This document shows positions 33,715 to 43,542 of a stretch of DNA of 64,000 nucleotides, piece after piece; the first letter of the stretch is position 1, and every line of letters begins with the position of its first letter. The notes below the pieces were generated by a model. The model saw only the letters and a program-made list of their open reading frames with translations, did no database searches and had not been told where the DNA came from. The DNA is from Geomonas azotofigens. Lineage in GTDB: Bacteria; Desulfobacterota; Desulfuromonadia; Geobacterales; Geobacteraceae. The translations under genes were made by a program, and so were the position numbers. The stretch is from assembly GCF_018919395.1 (NCBI RefSeq), contig NZ_JAHLME010000001.1, positions 248,001 through 312,000 of the forward strand. The letters are read 5' to 3'.

Positions 33715-34410
33715 TTGGCCAGAACAATCGCGCTCATCCCCGCCGCCGGCATGGGCAAGAGGATGGGGGCAGGCTCCAACAAGCAGTACCTCATGCTCGA
33801 CGGCATGCCGATCCTCGCCCGCACCGTGCAGACCTTCCAGGAAGCCGACTGCATAGACGCGATCTATCTCGTTTCGCCTGAGCAGGAGATTCCCTTCTGC
33901 CGCAGCGAGGTGGTCGAGCGCTATGGCTTTTCCAAGGTGCGCGCCATCGTGCCGGGCGGCAGCGAGCGCCAGCACTCGGTGTACAACGGTCTGCGCGCCA
34001 TCGAAGGGATCGAACCGGACGACATCGTCCTGATCCACGACGGGGTGCGCCCCTTCGTCTCGGTGCGGATGCTCGAGGACGCCGCCGCGGCAGCCCGGGA
34101 GGGCGGCGCCTGCGTAGTCGCCGTTCCGGTGAAGGACACGGTCAAAGTGGTACGGGAAGGTGTGGTTACCGCAACGCCGCCGCGGGAAACGCTCTGGCTC
34201 GCCCAGACGCCGCAGGGCTTCCGCTACGAACTGATCCGCGCCGCCCACGACCAGGCCGCCGCCGCTGGCTTTCTGGGGACCGACGACGCCTCGCTCATGG
34301 AGTGGCAGGGGCAGCCGGTCCGGGTAGTGCAGGGCGACTACCGCAACATAAAGATCACCACGCCCGAGGACATGATCCTCGCCGAGGCGTTTTTGAAGGA
34401 GAACAGCTGA
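33715..34410 (+). CDS. ispD: 2-C-methyl-D-erythritol 4-phosphate cytidylyltransferase
   Basis: A 231-residue enzyme of the MEP isoprenoid pathway. '[20 protein letters not shown]' is the nucleotidyltransferase loop, with '[11 protein letters not shown]' and '[11 protein letters not shown]' as later family motifs. It probably starts with TTG at 33715, preceded by AGAGGTGA. GTG 33709 is an alternative. A -10-like TATAAT lies at 33664. It is followed one base later by ispF, the usual arrangement. Confidence 0.94.
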   Translation: MARTIALIPAAGMGKRMGAGSNKQYLMLDGMPILARTVQTFQEADCIDAIYLVSPEQEIPFCRSEVVERYGFSKVRAIVPGGSERQHSVYNGLRAIEGIEPDDIVLIHDGVRPFVSVRMLEDAAAAAREGGACVVAVPVKDTVKVVREGVVTATPPRETLWLAQTPQGFRYELIRAAHDQAAAAGFLGTDDASLMEWQGQPVRVVQGDYRNIKITTPEDMILAEAFLKENS

Positions 34411-34411
34411 C

Positions 34412-34891
34412 ATGATGCGCATCGGACACGGCTACGACGTACACCGGCTTGTGGAGGGGCGCAAGCTGATCCTGGGAGGCGTGGAGGTCCCGTACGTGAA
34501 GGGGCTTCTGGGACACTCCGACGCGGACGTGCTTCTGCACGCCATCTCCGACGCCATCCTGGGCGCCATCGGCGAGGGGGACATAGGCAAGCACTTCCCC
34601 GACACCGATCCTGCCTACAAGGGCGCGGACAGCCGGAAGCTCCTGCGCCACGTGATGGATCTCGCGGAGCGCAAGGGGTACCGGATCGGCAACGTCGACG
34701 CCACCATCGTGGCGCAGCGCCCCAAGCTCGCACCCTTCATCCAGCAGATGAGGCAGAACATCGCCGAGACGCTGGGCACCGACGAGGATCGCGTCAACGT
34801 CAAGGCGACCACCACCGAAGAGCTCGGTTTCGCCGGCCGGGGCGAGGGGATCGCCGCGTATTCCGTGGCGCTTTTGGTTAAAAACGCGTAA
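34412..34891 (+). CDS. ispF: 2-C-methyl-D-erythritol 2,4-cyclodiphosphate synthase
   Basis: A 159-residue trimeric zinc enzyme making the cyclic diphosphate of the MEP pathway. '[14 protein letters not shown]' carries the D-x-H metal ligands, with '[20 protein letters not shown]' and '[13 protein letters not shown]' following, and the end '[17 protein letters not shown]' is typical. AAGGAG lies upstream. It starts ATG ATG, and either could serve. Confidence 0.96.
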   Translation: MMRIGHGYDVHRLVEGRKLILGGVEVPYVKGLLGHSDADVLLHAISDAILGAIGEGDIGKHFPDTDPAYKGADSRKLLRHVMDLAERKGYRIGNVDATIVAQRPKLAPFIQQMRQNIAETLGTDEDRVNVKATTTEELGFAGRGEGIAAYSVALLVKNA

Positions 34892-34901
34892 AGGCAACGG
34901 C

Positions 34902-34980
34902 AGGGCGAATAATTATTCGCCCCTACAGTTCCACCCAAACGCACCGTTTTCCTGTAGGGGCGAATAAACATTCGCCCCCC
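34902..34980. repeat. REP-like palindromes in inverted pair (REPIN-like)
   Basis: Copy four (34902-34928, ending ATTCGCCCCTACAG) and copy five (34952-34980, starting CTGTAGGGGCGAATAA) face each other 23 bases apart between ispF and glnS. Confidence 0.7.
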
Positions 34981-35063
34981 ACATCCGCCTCCGCGAGACA
35001 GGTGCCATTTACCAATTACTCTACGCACGCCGACCTCACACCGGCTGCGGACAGGACATCCAT

Positions 35064-36752
35064 ATGACCACAGAAGAAACCCCGGTCGTCGAAAAGGCGG
35101 CCAACTTCATCCGGAACATCGTCACCGACGACCTGAAAAGCGGCAAGCACGACACCATCGTCACCCGCTTCCCGCCCGAGCCCAACGGTTACCTGCACAT
35201 CGGGCACGCGAAGTCGATCTGCCTCAACTTCGGCCTGGCCCGCGATTTCGGCGGACGCTGCCATCTCCGTTTCGACGACACCAACCCCACCAAGGAAGAC
35301 ATCGAGTACGAGGACTCCATCAAGGAGAACGTCAAGTGGCTCGGCTTCGAGTGGGGCCAGCACATGTACTACGCCTCGGACTACTTCGAGAAGTTCTACC
35401 AGTACGCGCTGATCCTCATCGAGAAGGGACTCGCCTACGTCGACAGCAGCTCCGCCGACGAGATCCGCGCCATGCGCGGCACGCTGAGCGAGCCGGGCAA
35501 GGAGAGCCCGTACCGCAACCGCAGCGTCGCCGAGAACGTCGACCTCTTCGCGCGCATGCGCGCCGGCGAGTTCGAGGACGGCAGCCAGGTGCTCCGCCTG
35601 AAGATCGACATGGCGTCGCCCAACATCAACCTGCGCGACCCGGTCATCTACCGCATCAAGAAGGTCGATCACCACCGAACCGGCGATGCCTGGTGCATCT
35701 ACCCGATGTACGACTACGCGCACTGCATCTCCGACGCGATCGAAGGGATCACCCACTCCATCTGCACCCTTGAGTTCGAGGATCACCGCCCGCTCTACGA
35801 CTGGGTGCTGGACCAACTCCCGGTCCCCTGCCATCCGCGCCAGATCGAGTTCGCGCGCCTGAACCTGAACTACACGGTGATGAGCAAAAGGAAGCTCCTG
35901 GAACTGGTCCAGGAGAAGCTGGTGGATGGCTGGGACGACCCGCGCATGCCGACCCTGGTCGGGATCAGACGCCGCGGCTTCACCCCCGAATCGATCCGCG
36001 CCTTCTGCGAGACCATCGGCGTGGGCAAGAGCGACAGCCTGATCGACATGAGCATCCTCGAGGACGCGGTGCGGGAGGACCTGAACCTGCGTGCCCCGCG
36101 CGCCATGGCGGTGCTGCGCCCCCTCAAGGTGGTCATCGAGGGATACCCGGAAGGACAGACCGAGGAGTTCGAGGCGGCCAACCACCCCAACAACCCGGAG
36201 ATGGGGAGCCGCATGGTCCCCTTCGGCAAGACGGTCTACATCGAGCGCGACGATTTCCAGGAGGAGCCGGCCAAGGGGTTCTTCCGCATGGCGCCGGGCA
36301 AGGAAGTGCGCCTGCGTTACGCCTACATCGTGAAGTGCGAGTCGGTGGTGAAGGACGAGAACGGCGAGGTGGTGGAGGTACGCTGCAGCTACGATCCCGG
36401 CTCCCGCGGCGGCAGCGCCCCGGACGGCCGCAAGATCAAGGGGACCATCCACTGGGTCAGCGCCGAGCACGCCGTCAGCGCCGAGGTGCGCCTCTACGAC
36501 CGGCTCTTCAGCACGCCTAACCCCGGCGGCAAGAATGAGCCCGACTACCGCACCTCGCTCAACCCCAATTCCATCGAGGTGCTCACCGACTGCAAGCTGG
36601 AGCCCTCGCTCGCCGCCGCGACGCAGGAGCATCGCTTCCAGTTCGAGCGCCTGGGCTACTTCTGCCCCGACATGAAGGATTCCCGCCCCGACGCGCTGGT
36701 CTTCAACCGGACCGCCACCCTGCGCGACTCCTGGAACGAAGGGAAGCGCTGA
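35064..36752 (+). CDS. glnS: Glutaminyl-tRNA synthetase
   Basis: A 562-residue class I synthetase. The HIGH motif is in '[16 protein letters not shown]', the KMSKS-type loop in '[13 protein letters not shown]', and the beta-barrel anticodon domain is complete to the end. Length and content match bacterial GlnRS (about 555). A direct GlnRS means Gln-tRNA need not be made by amidotransfer. A REPIN-like pair precedes it. cysS follows after 95 bases. Confidence 0.96.
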   Translation: MTTEETPVVEKAANFIRNIVTDDLKSGKHDTIVTRFPPEPNGYLHIGHAKSICLNFGLARDFGGRCHLRFDDTNPTKEDIEYEDSIKENVKWLGFEWGQHMYYASDYFEKFYQYALILIEKGLAYVDSSSADEIRAMRGTLSEPGKESPYRNRSVAENVDLFARMRAGEFEDGSQVLRLKIDMASPNINLRDPVIYRIKKVDHHRTGDAWCIYPMYDYAHCISDAIEGITHSICTLEFEDHRPLYDWVLDQLPVPCHPRQIEFARLNLNYTVMSKRKLLELVQEKLVDGWDDPRMPTLVGIRRRGFTPESIRAFCETIGVGKSDSLIDMSILEDAVREDLNLRAPRAMAVLRPLKVVIEGYPEGQTEEFEAANHPNNPEMGSRMVPFGKTVYIERDDFQEEPAKGFFRMAPGKEVRLRYAYIVKCESVVKDENGEVVEVRCSYDPGSRGGSAPDGRKIKGTIHWVSAEHAVSAEVRLYDRLFSTPNPGGKNEPDYRTSLNPNSIEVLTDCKLEPSLAAATQEHRFQFERLGYFCPDMKDSRPDALVFNRTATLRDSWNEGKR

Positions 36753-36847
36753 TCGTCCACGCTCCCCTTTCCCCGAGGAGAGGGGGCTGCAACTGCGAAC
36801 ATGAATCCGGCCGAAGGCCTTAACACTTTTTACAAAGAGGATCTGAC

Positions 36848-38290
<1,443 letters not shown>

Positions 38291-38330
38291 GAAAGAAGGT
38301 ATTAGGGAAACCGGAAACTGCAGCAGGAAT

Positions 38331-38361
38331 AAAAAAAGGCCGCTTAACGCGGCCGTTTTTT
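38331..38361. terminator. Bidirectional intrinsic terminator between cysS and the RHH gene
   Basis: An AAAAAAAGGCCGC/GCGGCCGTTTTTT stem with a five-base loop. It has T-runs on both strands and so serves both convergent genes. Confidence 0.9.
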
Positions 38362-38389
38362 ATGTTTCGGCGGGGTGATGCGAGGCGGC

Positions 38390-38569
38390 CTAGGCCGCCT
38401 TCTGGTTCAGTTCGGCGCTCCTTGCCTTCACGAGTTCCATCGCTTCCCTCATGATGTCGGAAACGCTCTTCTTGGTGGAGTCCATGATTGCTTCGAGGGT
38501 CTCACGCTCTGCGTCGCTGATCCTCATGGAAATGACATTGTACCTGGGGTTCTCTCTCATTCTGCCCAT
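38390..38569 (-). CDS. Small ribbon-helix-helix (CopG/Arc-type) DNA-binding protein
   Basis: A 59-residue protein. 'YNVISMRISDAERETLEAI' gives the beta-strand and first helix, and 'KKSVSDIMREAMELVKAR' the second helix, the standard ribbon-helix-helix layout with alternating residues on the strand. AAGGAG lies nine bases before the ATG. It probably acts as a dimeric repressor, and no toxin partner is next to it. A GTGTGCC-type palindrome at 38733-38752, shared with the promoter of the neighbouring sigma-54 regulator, lies in its upstream region. Confidence 0.75.
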   Translation of the reverse strand: MGRMRENPRYNVISMRISDAERETLEAIMDSTKKSVSDIMREAMELVKARSAELNQKAA

Positions 38570-38732
38570 CTGCTTCTTCTCCTTGTACTGCTCAAGATTG
38601 GTGACACGATGTCTACAATATTGCTATATGCGTGCCAACCTCAAAAAAGAGCAGCCCTGTTGCGTAACCCACTGTTTTCACGTATACCCTTAATTTTACG
38701 TTAGATATTTATAATCAAACTGTGTATACAAA

Positions 38733-38752
38733 GTGCGCCACTTTTGGCACAC
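38733..38752. promoter_or_regulatory. Operator-like palindrome, copy 2
   Basis: Reads GTGCGCCACTTTTGGCACAC. Its complement matches copy 1 (41164-41183) at 16 of 20 positions. It lies about 165 bases upstream of the RHH gene and just beyond the 3' end of the sigma-54 regulator. Confidence 0.5.
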
Positions 38753-38815
38753 GGTGCGTAATTGTGCCCATTTGTATCATTTTGGCCACGGCAGCGTAGC
38801 GCCCCGTGTGGCAAA

Positions 38816-41098
38816 TCACTCATCTTCATCCTCGCGAGCTCGAATTGTGCGTCCTTTCAACCCGTGCTTGGCCAAAAGACGATAAAACGTCCTTCTGGGG
38901 ATGTTGGCAAGTTGTGCCGCTTTTGACACATTGCCCCCGGCGTCGGCCAGGTAGCGCTGGATCAGCTTCTTCTCGACCCGCAGCACGTGCGGCTCCCGCT
39001 CCTTTTTGAAGGAGCGCAGGTCGATGACATCCTCCCCCTCGTCGGCATAGCTTTCGGCGAAGGCCAGCGGCAGGTTGCCCAGCTTGATGATGTCGTCATG
39101 GGTGAGGACCGCGGCGCGCTCGATGACGTTCTGCATCTCCCTGATGTTGCCCGGCCAGGGATACTTCACCATGGCGTTGATGGCGCGCTCCTCGATGCCG
39201 GTGATGTGCTTGTTCAGCTTGTTGCGGGCCTTCTCCAGGAAGTAGTGCGCGAGCTGCGGGATGGACTCGACCCGCTCCCGCAGCGGCGGCATGGTGATGG
39301 AGAAGACGTTGAGGCGGTAATAGAGGTCTTCGCGGAACCAGCCGTCGCGCACGCCGTCTTCCAGGGACTTGTTGGTGGCCGCGATGAGACGGACGTCGAC
39401 GCGGTGCGCCACGGTGCCCCCCACCGGCCGCACCTCGCCCAGGTCGAGCACACGCAACAACTCGGCCTGCAGCTTGGGGGTGATGTCACCGATCTCGTCC
39501 AGGAAGATGGTGCCGCCGTCGGCAGCCTCGAAAAGGCCTTTCTTCTCGGTGATGGCGCCGGTGAAGGAGCCCTTCTTGTGGCCGAACAGTTCGCTCTCCA
39601 GCAGCGAATCGGTGATAGTGGTGCAGTTCACCGTTACCAGCGGCTTGTCGTTTCTCTTGCTGTAGCGGTGGATGGCGCGCGCCGCCAGCTCCTTGCCGGT
39701 ACCGGATTCGCCGCGGATCAGGACCGTGGTCGGCGTCGGACCGACCTGCTTGATCTGGTCCAGGGCCTCGAGGGTGTTGCCGTCGCTCCCCACGATGAAC
39801 TCGTCGCCGTACTCGCGGTCCAACTCCCTCTTGGCCAGCTCGTACTTCTGGATCAGGCGCCCGCGCTCTTCTTCCAGCTGCTGCAGGTTGTGCGGCAGGC
39901 ACATCTCCAGGTCAGCGAGCCCCTGGAACACGGCGACGGCGTACTCGCGGCAGGTGCGGTAGCCGCAGGTGCGGCAGTTGAGCTCGTCCTTCTGGGTGAA
40001 CTTGTTGGTGGCTTGCAGGATCTTCTTGACGTCCCCACCCTTGGGCGTCGGGAGCTTGGCGTACTTGTCCGAGAAGGTGCGCGACAGGTTGATGTCCCAG
40101 TCCTTCTGGTAGTGCGGCGCCACGCGGTACGGGGTCTCGCCGCGGAAGTGGTTGATCACCATGTTGCGCCGGGAGAACTCGGTCAGTTCCTTGTTGCGAC
40201 CGGGGCCGCCGATGCAGCCGTCGTAGCAGAAGCGGAGATCGACGAGCTTCGGGCTGATGCGACCGGCGGCGAGGTCCTTGATGATCCCCATCACGTTCAC
40301 CTCACCCTCGGCGGTGACGATCTCGGTGTCGAGCGGGTTGGGGGTGATGCCGAAGGCCTGGAAGGAGCCCTGGGAGAGCGAGAAGACCCGCCCCATGTGG
40401 GGGGCCCTGCCGTCGAAGGGCTCCTCCTGCAGGGTCGCGAGGTCGATGCCGCGCTCCTTGAAGATCGATTCCAGCTCCCGGTAGGTGAGCAGCACGTCCA
40501 CGGCGCCCTTGGTCTGTTCGGCCTGCACCTCGAACTTCCCGGCGATGCAGGAGCTTATGTAGATGACCTTGACCTGCTCGCCCAGCACCTGCTTCAGGTA
40601 GCGCCCCATGGCGACCATGTGGGTGACCACGCCGACCAGGTTCTCGATCAACTGCGGGTAGTGCCGCTCCACGAGATCGACCACGGCCGGACAGTGGGAA
40701 GAGATCAGCGGCAGCTGCGCCTTCTCGATGGCGTTTCGGTACTCGCCGGCGATCAGTTCCACGCCGCGGGCCCCCTCGTGCACCTCTGCGAAACCGAGTT
40801 GGTGCAGACCGGCGGAAAGCTGACCGGGGGAGCAGTTGTGGAAGAAGGCGGGAAAGGAGCAGCCCAGGACGGCGACCACGGGGTCACCGGAGGTGAGCAG
40901 CGCCTCGGTCACCACCACGTTGTCCGAGATGACCTTGGCGTGCTGGGGGCAGTTGCTCAGGCAGTTGCCGCAGCCGATGCAGCGCTCGAAGATGATCTCG
41001 GTGTAGCTCTTCTCCACCTTGATCGCCTTGACCGGGCAACTGCGCACGCAGGAATAGCATTTTCGGCATTGGTCGGTAATGGTTACGATAGGATACAT
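38816..41098 (-). CDS. Sigma-54 activator with [FeFe]-hydrogenase-like sensory domain
   Basis: A 760-residue protein. Domains in order: two ferredoxin clusters (C11...C21, C40...C50), a [FeFe]-hydrogenase large-subunit-like domain (about 70-350), a CX2CX4C...C iron-sulfur segment (C375, C378, C383, C400), a coiled linker, an AAA+ domain (Walker A GESGTGKE at 463-470, GSFTGA loop, 'GTIFLDEIGDI') and a Fis-type HTH ('GGNVSKAAQLANIPRRTFYR'). Equivalents of the four H-cluster cysteine ligands appear kept: C136 (SSHCP), C184 (SSCIAGKFE), C291 and C295 (CYDGC). The proton-relay cysteine is replaced by H135. This points to a redox or H2 sensor rather than an enzyme. ATG 41098 has GAGGA upstream. Confidence 0.85.
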   Translation of the reverse strand: MYPIVTITDQCRKCYSCVRSCPVKAIKVEKSYTEIIFERCIGCGNCLSNCPQHAKVISDNVVVTEALLTSGDPVVAVLGCSFPAFFHNCSPGQLSAGLHQLGFAEVHEGARGVELIAGEYRNAIEKAQLPLISSHCPAVVDLVERHYPQLIENLVGVVTHMVAMGRYLKQVLGEQVKVIYISSCIAGKFEVQAEQTKGAVDVLLTYRELESIFKERGIDLATLQEEPFDGRAPHMGRVFSLSQGSFQAFGITPNPLDTEIVTAEGEVNVMGIIKDLAAGRISPKLVDLRFCYDGCIGGPGRNKELTEFSRRNMVINHFRGETPYRVAPHYQKDWDINLSRTFSDKYAKLPTPKGGDVKKILQATNKFTQKDELNCRTCGYRTCREYAVAVFQGLADLEMCLPHNLQQLEEERGRLIQKYELAKRELDREYGDEFIVGSDGNTLEALDQIKQVGPTPTTVLIRGESGTGKELAARAIHRYSKRNDKPLVTVNCTTITDSLLESELFGHKKGSFTGAITEKKGLFEAADGGTIFLDEIGDITPKLQAELLRVLDLGEVRPVGGTVAHRVDVRLIAATNKSLEDGVRDGWFREDLYYRLNVFSITMPPLRERVESIPQLAHYFLEKARNKLNKHITGIEERAINAMVKYPWPGNIREMQNVIERAAVLTHDDIIKLGNLPLAFAESYADEGEDVIDLRSFKKEREPHVLRVEKKLIQRYLADAGGNVSKAAQLANIPRRTFYRLLAKHGLKGRTIRAREDEDE

Positions 41099-41139
41099 CG
41101 GTCCTCGCTGGCACAGCCGGATGAAATTGCAGATCAGGT

Positions 41140-41184
41140 GGGATTGTATAGGAATCGGAAAAAGTGTGCAACAGTTGGCACACT
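41140..41184 (-). promoter_or_regulatory. Promoter of the hydrogenase-like sigma-54 regulator with overlapping operator
   Basis: On the minus strand TTGCAC is followed by a 17-base spacer and TACAAT (inside TATACAAT). A palindrome AGTGTGC-N8-GCACACT (41163-41184) covers the -35 box, a position that suggests repression, probably autoregulation or control by a neighbour. Confidence 0.65.
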
Positions 41185-41201
41185 TCAGATGCGGTAGGCA
41201 C

Positions 41202-41279
41202 AAAAAAAACCCTAGCGACTAGGAGGGCAAGTCGGCTAGGGGAAGGAGGATCCTACGATCCTCCGCAACTCTTATCTAT
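41202..41279 (-). ncRNA. Candidate small RNA with C-rich loop and intrinsic terminator
   Basis: The minus strand has a strong orphan promoter, TTGCAG (41309-41314), 17-base spacer, TATAAT (41286-41291). About 78 nt downstream of the predicted start there is a perfect terminator: CCCTAG-CGACT paired with AGTCG-CTAGGG (41210-41241), then T8. A first hairpin, GGAGGATC/GATCCTCC (41246-41265), precedes it. The terminator loop exposes TGCCCTCCT, which can pair with Shine-Dalgarno sequences. There is no open frame of note. Confidence 0.6.
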
Positions 41280-41410
41280 GAACACATTATACTGAGGCGT
41301 TCAAAAGACTGCAAGAACTTAACTGCAATTAATCAAAGAACTCTTTTTACGAGCAACCTCATGAGCTCGCCAGGCGCTGACTTTCATAAGAAAAAGAGGC
41401 GTTTGGCGCA

Positions 41411-41440
41411 TTGCACCCGGAGCAATTCATGTGGTATAAG
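41411..41440 (+). promoter_or_regulatory. Sigma-70 promoter of the transglutaminase gene
   Basis: TTGCAC, 18-base spacer, TATAAG, ending 29 bases before the ATG at 41470. Confidence 0.55.
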
Positions 41441-41469
41441 TTACCGCGAACTCAGCCCAGGAGGATGGC

Positions 41470-42912
41470 ATGACAACCACGGCACGCTTTCATTTCACAC
41501 TACGGCTCATGGCGGTACTGGCCCTGGTCCTGCTGCCGCTGCAGCTCCTCGCGGCCACCCCTCTTCCCAAGCTGGCCGCCCCGCCCGAGGGGGAGCGCTG
41601 GTTCAGCATCCTCATGGGTGACGAGCAGGTCGGCTTCGGCCAGACCACCGTCACCCGCACCGCAAACGGCTACCAGATCTCCTCGCGCGGCAGCGTCAAG
41701 ATGAAGGTCATGGGGTTTTCCCGGGAGGCCAGCTCCACCGAGTCGTACCAAGTGGCTCCCGACCTGACCCTGCGCTCGTTCCAGGTTCAAAACCGCATCG
41801 ACGGCAGCCCTGTCGATATCGACGGTGAAGTCACGCCCAAAGGCGTTACCGTGCACACCCATTCCGCCAACGGCAACAAGGACCGAACCCTGAAGGTGAA
41901 AGGAGCGGTATATCCGCCGCACGCCCTGAACCTGTACCCGCTCATGCAGGGGGCCGTGCCGGGCAAAACCTACAAGATCCAGTACCTCGATCCGGAAGCG
42001 GTGAAGGTGAAGCAGGCCAAGGTCGAGGTAGTAGGCACGGAAACGCTGGACGGCAAGCAGGTGGTGCACCTGAAAAACGATCTCTACACCATGGTGGACA
42101 ACGACATTTGGGTCGATCTCTCTGGAAATACCCTGAAGGAGTCGGTGCGGGACGGGCTGGTGGTCACGGTTGCGCGGGACGAGGCGACCGCGAGGGCCGA
42201 GCTCGCGGAAGCGGCCATGGACAAGAAAGACCTCGTCTACGATTTCAGTATGATCCGAGTGACGCCGCCCCTGGAGCACCCCGAGCGGCTGCAGAAACTG
42301 GTAGTGCAGATAACCGGAATACCGGCGCAACAGCGCCTGCTGCAGGGGACGTGGCAGAGTGCGGAGCGCCAGGCTGACGGAAGCGTGATCTTCGTACTCC
42401 CCCCCCCCGGCCTCCCCGCGGAAGAAGCGCCCACCCAGGCGGACCTGCAGCCCGGCGAGCGCACCCCCAGCGACAATCCCGAAATCCTGTCGCGCATGAA
42501 GGTGATCGTCGGGGACGAAAAGGATCCCGCCAAAAAGGTCGCCCGGCTGGCGGCGTGGGTTGCCGACAACATCAAGGCCGATGTGACCGATTCCCAGTCG
42601 CCGCTGGAGACGTTGCAGAGAGGACGCGGCAACTGCCAGAGCCACGCCCGCCTCTACGTCTCCTTGGCTCGCGCCGCCGGCATACCGACCCGATTCGTGT
42701 CCGGCCTGGTGTACCAGGGCAACGGGTTCCTGTACCACAGTTGGGCGGAAAGTTACCTGGAAGGGAAATGGGTCTCCGTCGATCCGACCTTCAACCAGGT
42801 CCCCGCCGATGTCACCCACATCAAGCTGGTGGAGGGAGAGTCGCTGGACGAGATGGGGAGCATCGCCGGCATGATCGGCCGGGCGCGGGCCAAGGTGGTC
42901 GAGAAGCGTTAG
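41470..42912 (+). CDS. Exported transglutaminase-like protein
   Basis: A 480-residue protein with a signal peptide (about 1-28, LLPLQLLAA). A long beta-rich N-terminal region (about 40-330) is followed by a transglutaminase core with the full catalytic triad: C389 in 'RGNCQSHARL', H423 in 'FLYHSWAESYL' and D438 in 'SVDPTFNQ'. Bacterial members of this fold are usually proteases or peptidoglycan/peptide-modifying enzymes in the periplasm. AGGAGG precedes the ATG. It is monocistronic between its own promoter and a perfect terminator. Confidence 0.85.
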   Translation: MTTTARFHFTLRLMAVLALVLLPLQLLAATPLPKLAAPPEGERWFSILMGDEQVGFGQTTVTRTANGYQISSRGSVKMKVMGFSREASSTESYQVAPDLTLRSFQVQNRIDGSPVDIDGEVTPKGVTVHTHSANGNKDRTLKVKGAVYPPHALNLYPLMQGAVPGKTYKIQYLDPEAVKVKQAKVEVVGTETLDGKQVVHLKNDLYTMVDNDIWVDLSGNTLKESVRDGLVVTVARDEATARAELAEAAMDKKDLVYDFSMIRVTPPLEHPERLQKLVVQITGIPAQQRLLQGTWQSAERQADGSVIFVLPPPGLPAEEAPTQADLQPGERTPSDNPEILSRMKVIVGDEKDPAKKVARLAAWVADNIKADVTDSQSPLETLQRGRGNCQSHARLYVSLARAAGIPTRFVSGLVYQGNGFLYHSWAESYLEGKWVSVDPTFNQVPADVTHIKLVEGESLDEMGSIAGMIGRARAKVVEKR

Positions 42913-42938
42913 CCAGCAGCCATGTCATCTACAAATGC

Positions 42939-42977
42939 AAAGCGGGGCGGATCAGTTGGATCCGCCCCGCTTTTTTT
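42939..42977 (+). terminator. Intrinsic terminator of the transglutaminase gene
   Basis: A perfect 15-base stem (AAAGCGGGGCGGATC and complement), five-base loop, then T7. Confidence 0.92.
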
Positions 42978-42995
42978 GTGCTGCCGGTCGTCCAT

Positions 42996-43133
42996 CTAGT
43001 GACAGGCTTGCGCCGCCACCACACCGACTCCGTGTTCTCTCGTCCCCTTTTTCAAGCTATTCCGGTAGCAGGCGATCTGCACCAGGATTGCCACTGCGTA
43101 CACCACCCCAACCGCAATAAAGAAACCACCCAT
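42996..43133 (-). CDS. Possible small single-span membrane protein (45 residues)
   Basis: The ATG (43131-43133) is preceded by GGGGTGA. The peptide begins MGGFF and has one hydrophobic segment (IAVGVVYAVAILVQIAC), a basic patch (YRNSLKKGTR) and a short tail. It fits positive-inside topology with an outward N-terminus. I know no family for it. It sits in an otherwise gene-free region. Confidence 0.4.
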   Translation of the reverse strand: MGGFFIAVGVVYAVAILVQIACYRNSLKKGTREHGVGVVAAQACH

Positions 43134-43542
43134 CTGTCACCCCATATCATTTGTATTCGCCGCGGAAGAGGTACGTCCTCGACTGCGGGTGCACCCTGTG
43201 ATGAGCACGATGCATGCCGCTTTGGGTCTAGCATGCGGGATGCATGGGGAAAGGTGGAGTTACGGCCTCGGGGGCGGATTGTCGGACCGAAAGATGTGCT
43301 AAAGTGGGACGGCAACTTGTCTCAATAGCTAACACCACCTGTGGAGTGTGTTCGAGGAGGGCTCATCGTTACAGGCCGCGGCCACGAAGCATCCGCGGCT
43401 TAAAGTCGGGGAGAGATAAAATCCGATGGGGCTCGGATAAGCAAATCCCCCTGTCCCCCCTTCGCAAAAAAAGGGGGGGGACGTGAGGGCTTGCGCAATG
43501 GTTTAATAGCAATATTTTTCTGGCTTCTGGGGACTGGCGCGG
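43134..43542. other. Gene-free stretch upstream of cbiO's end
   Basis: 409 bp with no supportable gene. It contains short direct GCATGC-type words at 43210-43245 and, at 43443-43481, a copy of the CCCCCTGTCCCCCCTTCGC palindrome family with an interrupted right arm. Confidence 0.55.
43443..43481. repeat. Dispersed palindrome, CCCCCTGTCCCCCCTTCG type
   Basis: The left arm is identical in core to the element at 4330-4376. The right arm is an imperfect G-run after an A-tract. Confidence 0.55.

Noticed and set aside
38914-38936. Third copy of the GTGTGCC operator inside the regulator's coding end
   Set aside because: It has only 15 of 20 matches and encodes the conserved Fis helix residues, so the likeness may come from the protein code.
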